A stretch of 64,000 nt of DNA from Eucalyptus grandis. Taxonomy: Eukaryota > Streptophyta > Magnoliopsida > Myrtales > Myrtaceae. The stretch spans positions 10,059,501 to 10,123,500 of the forward strand of contig NC_052619.1 in the NCBI RefSeq assembly GCF_016545825.1, given 5' to 3'. The notes under the pieces are model-generated. The model was not told the DNA's origin. It did no database searches and worked only from the letters and a program-made list of their open reading frames with translations. Positions 31,226 to 44,300 of the stretch are shown one piece after another. Both the position numbers and the translations under genes were made by a program. The number at the start of each line of letters is the position of its first letter. Position 1 is the stretch's first letter.

Positions 31226-32966
31226 CCCCCTCTCTCGGCCGAAACCCCCCCTTCTTCTTCTTCTTCTTCTTCCTTCCTCTCACCATTCTTGCTTCACCCA
31301 CCACCACACCGCCGCCCACACCCTACTCACCACCATCTCTTGGCCACCGAACCCCCACCACCCATTGCTCGTCCGACGAGCCGTCTCGCCGTCCGCGCTG
31401 CCGTGAGGCACCGCCGCTGTCCCCAAGCCACCGTCACCACCTCTTGCCGCCACTCGCTCGGCCGTCCGGGCCGTCGTTGCTCGAACCGTCACCACCTCCG
31501 CTTTGAACCGAGCTCTTCCCCCTTGGCCGTGGGTTGAGCCGCGACCGCCGCCTGCTCGCCTTCGCCATGCCCCAAATTACTCTCACAACACTCGGTCTCA
31601 CTGTCTCACGACACTCGCCCTCTGTTCTCTCTTCGCCCTCGCTCGCGCCACCAAGTAGCATCCCCGCCGCGCCTCGCCTCGCAGCCCGCAACGCTCTGCT
31701 CCGCCCGTTGCTGCCTTCGACGTGCCCCCGCAGCCCGCATCGCCGCTGCTCTCCTTCGACGTGCCCGAAGCCCGCGACGCCGCTGCTCTCCCTTAGCCGT
31801 GCCCCAAAGCCCCCGCCGCCGCCCACGATGCCGAAGCCCACGATGCCGCAACTGCCTTCGTCGTGCCCGGCTCGCGACCCGCAGCACCCTCGCTTAGCTC
31901 CAAGCTTTCCCCAAGCGACGCGCTTTGTAGCTCTCCGCTTGCCCTCGCCCTCGACCACCGCCGCTCGCCCTCGACCACCGCCACTCGCCCTCGCCACCGC
32001 TGACCTCTACGCTTACCTCTTCTTGTGAGTGTTCTCTCTCTGTCATTTTGAAACTCATATTTGTTTGTTCTTTGTTGCTCATAAGTTGTGTGGAAGATGT
32101 TTGGGGTAGAACGCATGTTATAATTTGTAATAGTTTGCTAGCCAGAACAACTCTAACAGTTCATTGTAAATCCAAAGACAACGATCTCGGGATCCATTAT
32201 ATAACGAGCAGTTAGGAATTCAAATTCAGACCCAGTTTGTTAGGGAAAACTTTATTTTTTTGTAGTTTTGCATGGCCGAATAATTTTCAGCAGTTTGGTA
32301 TATATGAATGTGTCGATTTGTTAAGTACCATTTATAGCTCCTAAGTGGCTCGAGTATGGGAAACTCCTGTCTGTGACATTTAAGCCAACAATGGTGGTGA
32401 ATGAGGAATTCGTCTTATAGTGTCGACTTTTTAATTGCATTCGTTATCGCTTATGATCGGAGGGGAAGAGGCTAATGGGTGCACCTGGCATATTGCTGAT
32501 CCAATCATGGCTGGTGAAGTGAAGAAAAACAATTTGGGCATTGGTGCTCATAATTCTGGAGAGGTGGCGCCAAAAGATGATATATACGAGCAATTATGGT
32601 CACTGTTGAGCACATTTCATCCATCATGTGCTCGAACTACTGGATTGTTCGTGAGTGTAAAAACAGTTTGTTTATTATTGCTTCTAAAATGCTGTTTGCT
32701 GTTTGTGTTATATTCTCTTTGATGAATGAGAAGTTTGTGTATTATTGCTGCATTCATTTCCATTTTTTTTAACTATAAAAAAAAATAAAAAAAAAAAAAA
32801 AACTTATTGGAACTGGAACCGACAGGAACTATGACAGAGTAGGTTCCAAGTTCTTGAGTTCGACGGGTAGGTTCAGGGTTCCAAAAATGATAAACTGCAC
32901 CGAGTAGGTTCCGGGTTCCAAGCGGAACTTGTAAGGAGTTGGGAACCGCTCACCCCTAGGTGTTAT
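30848..32966. mobile_element. Non-autonomous hAT-type transposon, 2103 bp
   Basis: The body 30856-32958 has perfect 11-bp ends, TAGGGGTGAGC and GCTCACCCCTA, and an exact 8-bp duplication GGTGTTAT (30848-30855, 32959-32966). Subterminal regions repeat GGTTCC/GGAACC words, the usual hAT transposase-binding pattern. The interior has a CT microsatellite (about 31170-31219), a proline-rich GC-rich stretch (31280-32030) and a 95-codon frame at 32435-32722 that resembles no transposase I know. The interior could be captured host DNA or the start of a degraded hAT gene. Confidence 0.92.
31170..31219. repeat. CT microsatellite
   Basis: About 24 CT units inside the hAT-type element. Confidence 0.95.
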
Positions 32967-33309
32967 GCTAGTATTATGATAAAAAAATTTCTTCCCTCCA
33001 TAACAGCTGGTGTTATGCCAGCATTAACCGGTGGCTCACGTACTACTATTACTTCCAACAGTAACAATGATTGTTATGCTATCATCAACCTTTGCCAAAA
33101 CTCAAGTATTCAATTTTGATTTCTTACCCGTATATTAAAAAAGAGGAAATCAATAAATAATGAATTTGGTCGAAAACATATGGAACAATTGTCAAGCAAC
33201 TATATAAGTATAGGTTATGTATGAGTTAGAACCACCTAATTTCCTTGCAGTCCTGCATTTAGATACCCACATCAGAGAGACTTCACTTTATTTTGGAGGT
33301 TGTCTCTTT
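32967..33309. other. Intergenic, nothing recognised
   Basis: AT-rich sequence between two DNA transposons. The GTTATGC(C/T)AGCATTA word near 33010 also occurs at the right edge of the hAT-type element, hinting at older repeat sequence. Confidence 0.4.
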
Positions 33310-33971
33310 TAGGGGTGAGCACAGGCGGAGAGGGCTCAGCTTCGTGGTACTTTTGGTCTGGCCGGGCCGAATTAAATCCGGACAATTCGGGTCTAGGCCT
33401 GAATTTTGTTTTTTTTTTTTAATAATGAAGAAGATTAATTATATCTATAAACTAAATATCTAGTCATATGTAAGTAACGCATAGCTACTTTCAAATCTAC
33501 AAATCGAATTCAATGTAATTCAATTATGCTCCCATCAATGTTTCGAGTAGAGATATGGAACCAATAACTAAATCTCATTCAAAGCCCGATGCGTCAAGAC
33601 CAAATGCTGAGGCCATTTTCGGCCTTAAAAATCACTTTTTTAACGTGTTTTCAACTGCTTTTCATAATTGAACCCTTTCGCCACATCTTCTTTCATTCAT
33701 TTAGTTTGTAATTATTTAAATGAAATTGTTAATGACTTTATTACTGTTTGTAGAGAATAAATAATTTTTCATAACTTTCCATTTTATAAACATATGTATC
33801 TTTTACTTTACCAAAAAAAAAACATATGTATCTTTTAAATGAGCATCTCACACACTAAGGCATGGACTAGCCCATATATATATAACACAGGCCTGAAATC
33901 CCAGCCGGAACCAAATTGGACTGAAAAATCGGTCCGGGCTTCCAGACTCCGGGTCCTTTTTTGCCACCCCT
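33310..33971. mobile_element. Degraded hAT-like element
   Basis: The left end TAGGGGTGAGCACAGG is like that of the 2.1-kb hAT-type element, and the right end GCCACCCCT (33963-33971) is a plausible partner. Subterminal GGGCCGAATT and GGTCCGGGCT words appear near both ends. No matching 8-bp flank was found, so the limits are approximate. Confidence 0.45.
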
Positions 33972-34925
33972 TTTCCAAATGTATTGTCCTGTTCTAAAGG
34001 GAAGAAGACGCTCCTAGAGCGGTCTCAAATCTGAAATTCGAAAATGCCACACCGGAACGAGGTCTACAGTTGCTGCACAAAGCTGCCCAAGTTGCTTCTC
34101 AGCTACAGAGAGAATGTGGAGGCGCGCATCTCTGTCCTCTTAATCATTGAAAGGATATGAAAACCTCGTTCCTACAAGACAAGACTGCAAAAATGCACTC
34201 CCCCACACTGAGGAATAACTCGGTGGTTCCGACGAATTCTACTCTTCAGTATCCTTTAAAGCGTGCTATCATGCTTCCACAGTAAAAATCTTCAGTCAGA
34301 AATACACCGTTGGTGAACTCAGAACAAATTTTTTCGTCGATCTCGAGTTCTTCACTTAGCAACAGATCAATCCTGATATGGAGGCATAGCATGATTCGAT
34401 CAGGAAGCTGCTGATTTGTACGCTCCCTGTTCAAGTCCATAACCACAATGGAGATCCGCCTAAGAGCACCATGGTGGCTACAAGGTCCTCAAGACACACA
34501 CTTTGACAGGAAAAATCTGGTCCCAACATTCTCAGCAGCTAGAAGATGGAAATCCCTGACAAGACCGCACAACTGACATAAAAACATCAGGGGAAAAAAA
34601 GAACCAGAGAAGAAACTTTTTCAAGCGCTCTTACTGAAATACATATAACCATCAAGCTGAACTATCCAAAGGCAGAAACCATATGTACAGTTCGCCAAAT
34701 TCCCCCAAATGGCAACCTATTCTTCCATCATACAAACCAGGACATTCAATTCTCGCCAAGGCAGCAGACACTTTCTTGGTAGAACAAAGTGAGCAACATT
34801 CTGGGGAGAATTTGTCATGGACACCAACAATCGAGCTAAGCCAGTTCTGCTAGCAAATACCATGCTTGGGCCCATGAACCAGCGTTGAATGTCTGACACA
34901 ACTATCCTGAAATGCTCTCAATGCC
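33972..34925. other. 3' flank and 3' UTR of the YaaW-like gene
   Basis: This region holds no conserved frame. The part nearest 34926 should be transcribed leftwards as the 3' UTR of the minus-strand gene that ends there. The polyadenylation site was not identified. Confidence 0.45.
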
Positions 34926-37900
34926 TCAGTCAGCATCAGCAGGTACTCTATACGTTCGCATTATACGGATCTGCAGGGATGCAAAATTAAGTGAATCTGG
35001 GGTAGCCATTAAAGTAACTTTAGTCCAGATGCAACTCAGAATTCATAATTACTGGAGAAATGAGCTCCACTGATGCATAACGCCAACTTAATTAAGTTAG
35101 TGCACTAAAACTTCTGCATTATCATTCAATAAAGAGGGAAAGCAAACAATTTATTTCCACTTGGCCAACATGAAAATGCAACTAGAGCTTAACAAACAGG
35201 TTTTTCGCACAGGATAAGTATCCTGATCTCCACAGCAAGTACACAAGTAATTCATACAGAAAACAAGAATTCCATGAAGGCCTTGACATAACAATTATAG
35301 GGTCACCTTAAAGAACTCTAAATAAAAAGCCTGCAGAACAAAGCAAATCTCAAGCCCTGTTCATCAGTACCTTTCTCAAACAATATGCCCATCATTCTTA
35401 GTGCCACAGCCATCATCAGTACCACACAGTAACCCATTGGAAAAGGAGGAACATATTCTCCATTTATTTATATCTAAGTTTCTTTCAACCTTGTCAATTC
35501 TATATTTTCAGCAGATAGATGCATCCAATAGGCACCCCTAAAAGTGCTACTTTGCTCCAATTTTGGTAATAAATATCATTTATAAAAACTTTAAGAACAA
35601 CAGACCAATCTCCACAATCTCTAACTGCATTGAAATTTTCTTGCTAAACTTATCAGCATCTAGCAAGAACAGTATTAACAAGGACTTAAGTATTTATCTT
35701 CTATTACCTGTGCAAAGGCAAAAATTGCTTGCAAAATTCTAGCATAATCAGTCCCGAGCATTTGAATGACCATATCAGCAAGAAAAGTTCCCCACAGCCT
35801 GCATAAATCACAAGTAAAAACGGAGTTGCAATAAATACCAGAATGCTCAAAGTCAAAAAATATTTTCAGAGGCTTGTTGCAGCTCCTTCAATCAATGCAA
35901 ACATCAGCCATATCTCAATTGAGGATGATTTCCTAACTATGTTGACTTGCCAATAGTATGAGTATTTTAAGCAAATAACCTGCACCACAATTTTGTTGTC
36001 TTCTCAATAGTAAGGAACCTTTAAATTGTTGTTTATGAGTAGACAAAAATTTTATCTAAGCTCAAAAAGTTCATGCCCGAGTTCCCTGGATGCTAAAACT
36101 GCTCTTAAACAGCACACCACCAGCTTCTTAATTAAGAAATTCATAGATATCTGTGCAAGATACATTTCTGAGAGCTCATTTATTGCTCAACAGTGATGCA
36201 TTTTTCTCATATTTTTACCTACATTTGCCAGTGACATTGTTATGTAAATGTTCCTGATGAAAATGCCCTAAGCCACATATAATATATTGATTTACCATTA
36301 TGCACTGGAACATCAGTTGCTAGCAGATTATATATGCATACTTAGAAACTGACTGACTGATTATATGGATGACATCTATGATCAAACCACCAATTCCACC
36401 ATTCAATATGCAAATAGAAAATATTAATACTCACTTAAAAGGATGTAAGAAATAATTGATTAATCAAACCGCTCATAAATTTAAAGTGCTGTCTAAAGAA
36501 GGGGAATACATTGGACCAAGCAAAGACATCGTGCTCCTCAAACCCAGATATCTTAATGCAGCGCCAGCAAAACCCTGTAGAACCAGCGCAATCAACAAGA
36601 TGAATAGAATCGAAAAAAAAATGATAATAATTAAAAGCAGAAGCCTCATGACGAATTTAGATTACTGACAGGTCACTTTTAGTCCTCTTTTAGCATTACC
36701 ATACTCAGATAATATTTAACCATGTCGACCTTAAGAACATATCGAGCAACTCAAGTACAAAGGTTGCTTGGCAGAAAACCTTTTCCTCTATTAATCCTTT
36801 ATTTTTAGAGTTCATTGAATGTTAAAGAGATAAAGGTATGGAGCCTTCAGAGCAAGATCAGCATTTTTGTATAGCCGCAGGTCAGTATGGGTAGGATGTC
36901 AAGACAGGAATAACTTAGTATTTAAGTTGTTTTTTTTTTTTTTTTTTTTGGTAAAAATAGTATTTAAGTTGTTGATAAATTAAGATCTCTGAAAAAAAAA
37001 GGTTGAATCGTACATCTTCAATTTAATATTGTGCAGCAAAGTCAGTGTAGCGTCTGTTTGGAAACAAGGCAGCAGGCTCATAATCTATTGGTTTATGGAG
37101 TGTCCCTAGCAATAAGAAAAGTGGTTCTGGTTCTTGATTAAAAATAGCCTGGTTAAGCAGCTGTAGTTAGGGTACATAATGGCCAACAAAAGCAAGCTCT
37201 CTTTTGGACCACAATGTGAACTCTATCAAGTAATGCCTCCTTGGTAAAGCTACTGTTTACATACATACTATCATAAGGGGAAGAAACCAACTCTTCCCAA
37301 ATATTCAATACAGTACTACAAGCACCAATAATACACTAAACATAAATTGTCTTTTACCAGCTGAAAGGAAAATGTCTTTCACCATATGCCTTGCTAGTAA
37401 TTTCAATAACCAATCACACAAAAACATAATGATGAGATTGCATTTGATAAATTATCAATGGAGTAAATGATCATGCTTTGTTGCACTACAATGACTCTTC
37501 AGTGTTTCTGCAAATTCAAATGTCATCACCTTCTTTGCGACAAGCAAGGCTGCACGAGATTCAAGATTTATAGCAGCCAACTGTCCGCCCTGTATCCCAA
37601 CAACCATCAATAAATAAATCAGATTTCCCATCTCCATGTAATCATTTGTTCAAGCAGCACACCGTCAGCCCAAACAACATATAAAATTTTCATTAACTGC
37701 AGAGCAAAACCATAATTTGCTAGGTCATTTATGAGCCAGTACTGAGGCTTCAACAAAATCATTTAATTATGAAGGAGACCCCTGCATACTCGCTGCATGC
37801 TTAGTCTTCTCATTTACATTTTCTGATCCACAATTGCTTATCCCATTGAAAGAAGGATAACCCTTCTTAAGCACTTTCACTTGTTTCACATATTCTCCAC

Positions 37901-40454
37901 AAGCATTAGATCATCCATTAACCAGATGAACAGGATGTGTAGTCTATTTCCATCTCATGAGGACTTGATTAAGTTACTGACAATATAAAACACATCAAGC
38001 ACTTACTTTCTTGATAATTTCCTTTCGTATCTGATAGTTGGCAGCTTCTGAGAGGACTTTTCCAGATAATCTTCTTGCGATCTACCTTAAAGAGGAAATG
38101 AGGTTAAAAACATATTAAAGTGAAGTAAAGGTTCTCACATGAATGGTGCTCTTACCATCTGATAAATCTTTGCCAAAGTAATCAAACTTCCCCCCTAAAA
38201 TATTGAGAGAGAGAAAAAAAATTGAATTGGTACAACTATGGAAGGACTTGAAGGATATGATTAAAGATCATGAAAAAAATGTAGGCATAAAATGGGCAAA
38301 GAAAAGAGTACCTTAAAAATCAGTGAACGGAGTTCTCTTGCCCCAAATTTTGAAGCCGCAAAAGCTTGGACCTTTTGTTCATCAAATCCAAGTTCTAGGC
38401 TATCTTGCACATCAGAAGATCCACATTCTTCACTACATTAAAATGACCTTACTCTCATTAGAAGATGTCATCAACCAGGAGATGTCAAACACAATGCAGA
38501 AAACCACACAAAATACGTGGAAGAGAGAAAAATATTGCATCTCCAGTACTTTAATGACACAATACTCCCAAACTTTCCTGCCCCAGTCCTAATAGAGAGA
38601 AGAGAGATGAGTCATCAAGGTTTCCTGTATTATGAGCTTGCAGTCTTAATCTAAACCCAGTACTGCTCCTGGATTACTTTTAGTGCTGGAAAGAATTAGT
38701 TGTCTTTCATAAGTCAGTGGGAGCAGTTTCGATCTCTGAAGGCACAAAGCACAAAAACCACCTATCAGCTAACTACATTGTTCTTCAATAAAACAATATC
38801 AGTGCTGAGACATCCCTTTTTTTGTTGCAGTATTTAAAACTGGAGCTACTCAGATAAACAGTTGCAACACAGGAGAATATCTTACAAACCATGTAACAAA
38901 CATACCATTAATGTCCCTTACCTCATAAATGATTTACCTACCAAAAGGAGAACAATCTTCTTAATATACTATTTTGCAAGAAACTTATACCATACATTAG
39001 ATAGATAGAAAGAGTACATCAAGTAATCTTGCAACAGATGTAGAAAGATTTCAGCTTCTAGGTCCTCAGTTGAAAGTTTAGTTGAGCAAGGAATGTTCAA
39101 CTCTTTCCTCACAGAAAGCAAGACACTCCTGTATGAAGGCCTCCAACCTCTGGGAAGGGCATAAAAGATAATCAAGGATCAGCCACAATGTTAAACCAAT
39201 TTCTTTCTTCAGATTGTTCTCATAAGAAAATGAATGAAAACTTCAAGAAAATGATTGACTGGAGACTTGAAGCTTCCCCCAACCTGCCATTAGGGCACCA
39301 GATAAGCTAAACTTAACTTTTAATTTAAAATGTTAAAATAAAAATCCAAGTTTTGCATAATACAATCTCTCTTGATGCATGAAATTACTTCATTTTACTC
39401 ATTTTCAATGTCTTCAATATATAGTTTATCATACAAAGTACCCAAGGGCACTGATAACCAACAGTGAGGCAGTTCTTCAATTACACTCTCCTATCTAGCA
39501 GTATAAATTTCCTGTCTAAATATTGGGAATAAAATTAAATGTGACACCATAGATTACCTTAACACAGAACGAGCATCAGCTGCAAGATACATGAACCGCG
39601 ACTCGAGAGCCGCCAGAAAATCCTCCCTCTCTTCAAGATCCTCTCCGATCATCGCATAGTCCACATCTGTTTTATTCGTTATTGATTTCAACAGTGGACT
39701 GAAGTAGCTGAAAACCAATCAACGCACGCATCAAACATCTCGTAGAGAGAAAAGACAGAACATCTATCCCTGCAGCTACTTCCATGCACTTGTGCTTGCT
39801 CCCATAATAAAACCACAAAGTTTTATCCCGCCAGAACGACACATAAAGCAACACGCGACTTCAAAAGCTCTCTCCCTTAATTCTTTTTCCAGGGAATGAA
39901 ACAATGCCTCGTTCGCGCAGGACTACGATTACATCCCCCTTCCCGCCCGCCCTAAACCTCATCTTTTTCAAGTAAATGTCCGGAAAACCAAGGCGGAGTT
40001 ACCTCGGGCCAAAAAGGATTCTCTCAAGCTCGTAAAGCTCGGAGTCCGTGGCCAGTTCAAGCACCGATCGCAGCTCCGGATCGTACCCTCCTGCAGCCAA
40101 CAAACCATTCAAATCCTAAATTTCACCGTCGAAACCAGAGAATTCAAAACGCGAACTTGAAAATGGAACGGAACCCGCACTTTGCCCTTGCCCGTCGCTC
40201 GAAATGGCCACGCGAGCGGCGCGCGAAACCCCTAGGCCGCCACCGACCCTGCGAGCGGGCAGCACCGAAACCTGCCAAAATCCCCGGTCAGTTCGACTCA
40301 GCTCGCGGCCCGCATTCCGGAGATTACGGGGTGGAAGCGAGAAGGCTTACCGAGAGTGCGGGCTTCGTGGTCGTGGCCGGGACCGTGGAAGGAAGCGGAC
40401 GGCAGGAAAGAGAGCGGAAGCGGAGGCGGCGGCGGCGGAAGCGGCGGCGGCCAT
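34926..40454 (-). CDS. Predicted plastid protein, YaaW/UPF0174-like
   Basis: Twelve minus-strand exons join in frame: 40351-40454, 40181-40248, 40003-40090, 39558-39707, 39018-39149, 38312-38432, 38156-38194, 38007-38081, 37530-37589, 36510-36574, 35708-35798, 34926-34970. They give 345 aa. The N-terminus is Ala/Ser/Arg-rich with few acidic residues, like a chloroplast transit peptide; cleavage is perhaps near the start of the Gly-Tyr-Asp-Pro-Glu-Leu-Arg segment. The mature part has a Leu-Glu-Leu-Ala-Thr-Asp-Ser-Glu-Leu-Tyr-Glu-Leu motif and a hydrophobic Gly/Ala-rich C-terminal region (Trp-Gly-Thr-Phe-Leu-Ala-Asp) ending Thr-Tyr-Arg-Val-Pro. From memory this order resembles the bacterial YaaW/UPF0174 proteins of unknown function. 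The exon structure is well supported; the family name is less sure and the function is unknown. Confidence 0.7.
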
Positions 40455-41387
40455 GGATGATGCCAAGTCGAGCTCGAGTTCGAGCGCTTCGACCGCTCGG
40501 ATCTTGAGCCACTCGTAGCGCCGGCGACCGAAGCTTGTGACCAGGAACGATGGCGTCTTGTGGATGACGTCAGCAGTGGCCAGAGTCTGGAAGGAGGGGA
40601 ATGGGTCCCACAGAGAGGTTTGAGCGTTCCGCGCCACGTGGCACGCGAGGTGAAAGATGATGATGATAGGGTGCGCCCAAAGCCCAAAATCAAAGGTCAT
40701 TATGGAAATTTCACATTCTACAATGTCGTGCATCGCAGTAACATTCGCAGAATCGTGTCCCTTTGCAAGATGTTCTCGAGTTTTTTTTTACTTCCACTTC
40801 TTCAAAACCAACCTAAGTTAAGGACATTATTTCATGATATTCAGCCCTTATCCTTTCTAGATTTTTTCTGCAATTATGGGTGCAAGACAGGATATCATCA
40901 ATTTTGTCCATTATCATTTTGATCTATCCGATCCAAAATGGGTAATCAAAATTCAGACAGGATATGATACGTTCCATCCTAAGTTTCCTCCAGGATTATA
41001 GAAGCGGTGTATATGTTGCCCGTGACAAAGACAATCGAAAGAAGGAAAGTCCAGACTACATGACACAAGGCCTACTAGGCGAAGGCAATCGTACACCATT
41101 TTGATGTCTAGAGAGAGAGAGGCGCCATGAAAAAATGTGTGTATCGCATAGTTTTGCTAGTGAAAGAAATTATACAAACTCAATTTTGTGAGCAGTAAAG
41201 TAAGCACACAATATTCTAGGAACAGTCTCTCTTTGATGCAAAATTTAGAAAAGGGAACCTGCTTGTTGCTTTGACTTTTGAGACATACAGGCGCTACAAA
41301 ATTAGGGTAAGGAAATTCTCTCTACGTTGCACCTACGCATGGAAAAGGAATCGCGTCCTCAACGATCTGGTGATGAAGCGGCTGCCT
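40455..41387. other. Intergenic between two minus-strand genes
   Basis: The sequence next to 40454 is the promoter and 5' UTR of the YaaW-like gene. The rest includes the 3' UTR of the TM9SF gene. Frames here are short and antisense to exons. No RNA gene or repeat recognised. Confidence 0.45.
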
Positions 41388-44300
41388 CTACTCGCACTTG
41401 ATGGAGCGGTATATGTGGCGCACGAAAAGCAAAGCCGCACGGAAACCTACCATTCCCAGCATGAGGAAGAATCCATAGCAGATGCACGCCATGTAGCCGA
41501 AGAAGAACGAAGTTTGCATGAAGCCAGACATGTCGGATCTGGCATAATAGTAGTAGAGGCAATAGGCATAGATAAATAAGCCGGTCGATCCACCGCAGAG
41601 AAAAGATCTGCCAACAAAAACCAATGGAGTCGATAAGTAGATGGAAAGCAGGAATCGCATCTTTTGCAGTAGCAAGTATACAATCCGAAAAGGGTTGCCC
41701 CGAAAATGGAAGTTGACTCAAAGCCATTCCTTCAACCCAGAAAAAACACTCTTTCAAGTTTTTGGCATGCGTCTTTCACCTAAGTGAAGTGGTAACTCAG
41801 ACAAATTCTGCAAGAAAGTGACAACTGCCCCCACTCTACTAAGCTGATAGCAGCCAATTTAACATGATTAATACTCCTAATATGCATTTTCCTATCTTGA
41901 CAACAAGTGAGCAATTGATGGAACACATGCTCCTGGAAATCCTTCCCCGAATGCAGTCTCATTTTGTTACACTTGAAATAGAAAAGGTGGATCTTTCTAT
42001 CTAGTAAGAAAGAAGTGCAGAATCTTTTGCAAAAAGTTTACCCTATTGTGAAAGAGAGAAGGAATGGAAAAGAAGAAGAACCATTAAGGAGTAACTGGCA
42101 AACAAAAAATCTACAAGTAAAAGTTTTGCATACCTCCACCACCATTCATGGTCTTCAGCAGCAAGTTGGAAGTACGTCAATGCCACAGTGATGAAAGCAG
42201 TGACTATCAGGAGAATAATAAAGACGATGAACAAGATGCTGTATATAGTGTAGATCCTATGACCCCAAACACTGGCAAAGATATAATAAAGTTCAATGTA
42301 TATGGCACTGAATGGTAAGAATCCTGCCATTGCCATCTGAGGAATCGTCCCCCTATACCATGGCAATGGTGGAATCTCTCTGGGATATTTGGTGGTGCGA
42401 CAAGGAGCCTGGAACTCAGCTTTGCTGTTCTTCCCAGCGATCCCACCTAATACCAGCAAAGGCGACGTCACAAGTGTCCATATGAGGACTATCACCACAA
42501 TGGTGCCAAATGGAAGAGCAGCTGTTGCTGTGTAAACAATTGCAACAGTGTTTAAGAAGCAGAATGTGAGGAAAAGAGGCCCGCAGAAAAGGCATCCAGT
42601 CAACAATAGGTTCCTGACCTGTTACACAAGAAGGTCGAAGTCATTAGTAGAAAAATGAGACCTTGGGCAATGACTCTAGAGGGAATTCACTATGACATAC
42701 CCAGTTAGTTCCTTCCAGCTGACAATAAAATGAGGTAGAAGTGTAGCCAGCAATTCCAGACGTCAGTGCATAAATGACAACCAGTGCAGTAAACAGAGCC
42801 CCTCGGTTGTAAGGATAAAATACACCGACTAATGCCAGTATAAAGATGAACACCGTGCTGCCAAATGCAAGTAAATATCAATAAAGAGAAGCGCTAGTTG
42901 AAACATACGTAACTTCCTAATGTAAATAGGCATCTATGAAGCATAAATTGCATCTGGAGAATCAAGTAACTTACAGAGTAAACAGCTGGGTACCAGAACC
43001 AAGTGCAGCTGCAAACAGAGACTGGAACCTCGGGTACCTGAATACATCTCCATGAATGTATTTCCATCCAGTCTCCTCAGCATCTTCAACTGATTCTTCA
43101 TCGTGGGCATATCTATTTTATATGACACAAAAACAAATAACAAGTGCTAAATTTTTTATAGACTCCATATGACTATGAAAATAGAAGGCAAAAAAAAAAA
43201 AAAAAAAGAGCAACCAAGCAATGGAGAAACATGTGAAAAGTGATTCTTACTTGACGAAATCATTCTTGAGAACTCGCATGAGTATTGTGGCAAGAAATCC
43301 AGTCAACAGAAGCACAGTCACGCATGAATTTATAATCGAAAACCAGTGTATCTCTAGATGATGAGGTAAAGAAGATGACTGCGAGTACTTATCCATCCTC
43401 TTGTCAAAAGGAGTATTGGTCTCTTTCCACTTGACCGTATACATGAATTCAACCTGAGTTTGTTTATCCTCTGTAAGATCTACAAGGGCATTAGGGTCTG
43501 TACGGACATTGATCTCGATAACACGGTCCTTGTTGTAAAAGATGTCAAAATGAATATGCTTGTACAAGAAGTACTTGTACTCGCTGGGATCTTTGCCTTC
43601 CTTGTCAACTTTCCCTATGAAACCCCAGATAGGCAAGTCATCATAATACATCTGAAAGTAATAGTCCTTAATGACCGCAGATCTGAATTGGGCCACTTCT
43701 TCTTTCGAGAGTTTTTTCTTGCAAATGACCTCAGACTCCTTATCCTTCATGAAGTCTAGCTTGTAGGGTGCACTGACAAGGCGATCCCCATTTAGTACTT
43801 CACCAAGGGCCTCCTTTTTCTCTTTCAAATGAGCTGCAATACAAGTCAGCCTCGCAAATCAAATTACAAATCACATCATAAAACCTTTCAAGAGGAGTAG
43901 AATATACCCAAGAGAACAATCACAAACCTGGAATGCAGAATGGAAGATCGAAATAGCGGTAAGTTTCACTGCACGAAAAGGATCAACTGGCATTAGCTCA
44001 TATGACATGAATAAAATTCTTCAAACTCAATTACACTGCCTTCAAACAAGAACTAGAAATAAGAAATGTGTATAGAGCTGGATGTGGAAATTCACTGACC
44101 CAAAGAAAGGTAATTTGAATCTCAACAAAAACTCGATGCACAACAAAGAACGAGAATTAACAAGATTCTCGTAGCTGATCTAGCTGTTACTTAATGTCAG
44201 TGATGGCTTGAAAAAACATACCCATGCTACTAGATCCAGCTCTAAAATCGGATAAACAACTGAAAGCAACTTTAACTTAAACATTCCAGAAATATTTCAC

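Noticed and set aside
31434..32028. Open frames of 164-187 codons in the hAT-type element
   Set aside because: Pro/Arg-rich low complexity on both strands. I kept the region as a finding about the element's interior but not as a gene.
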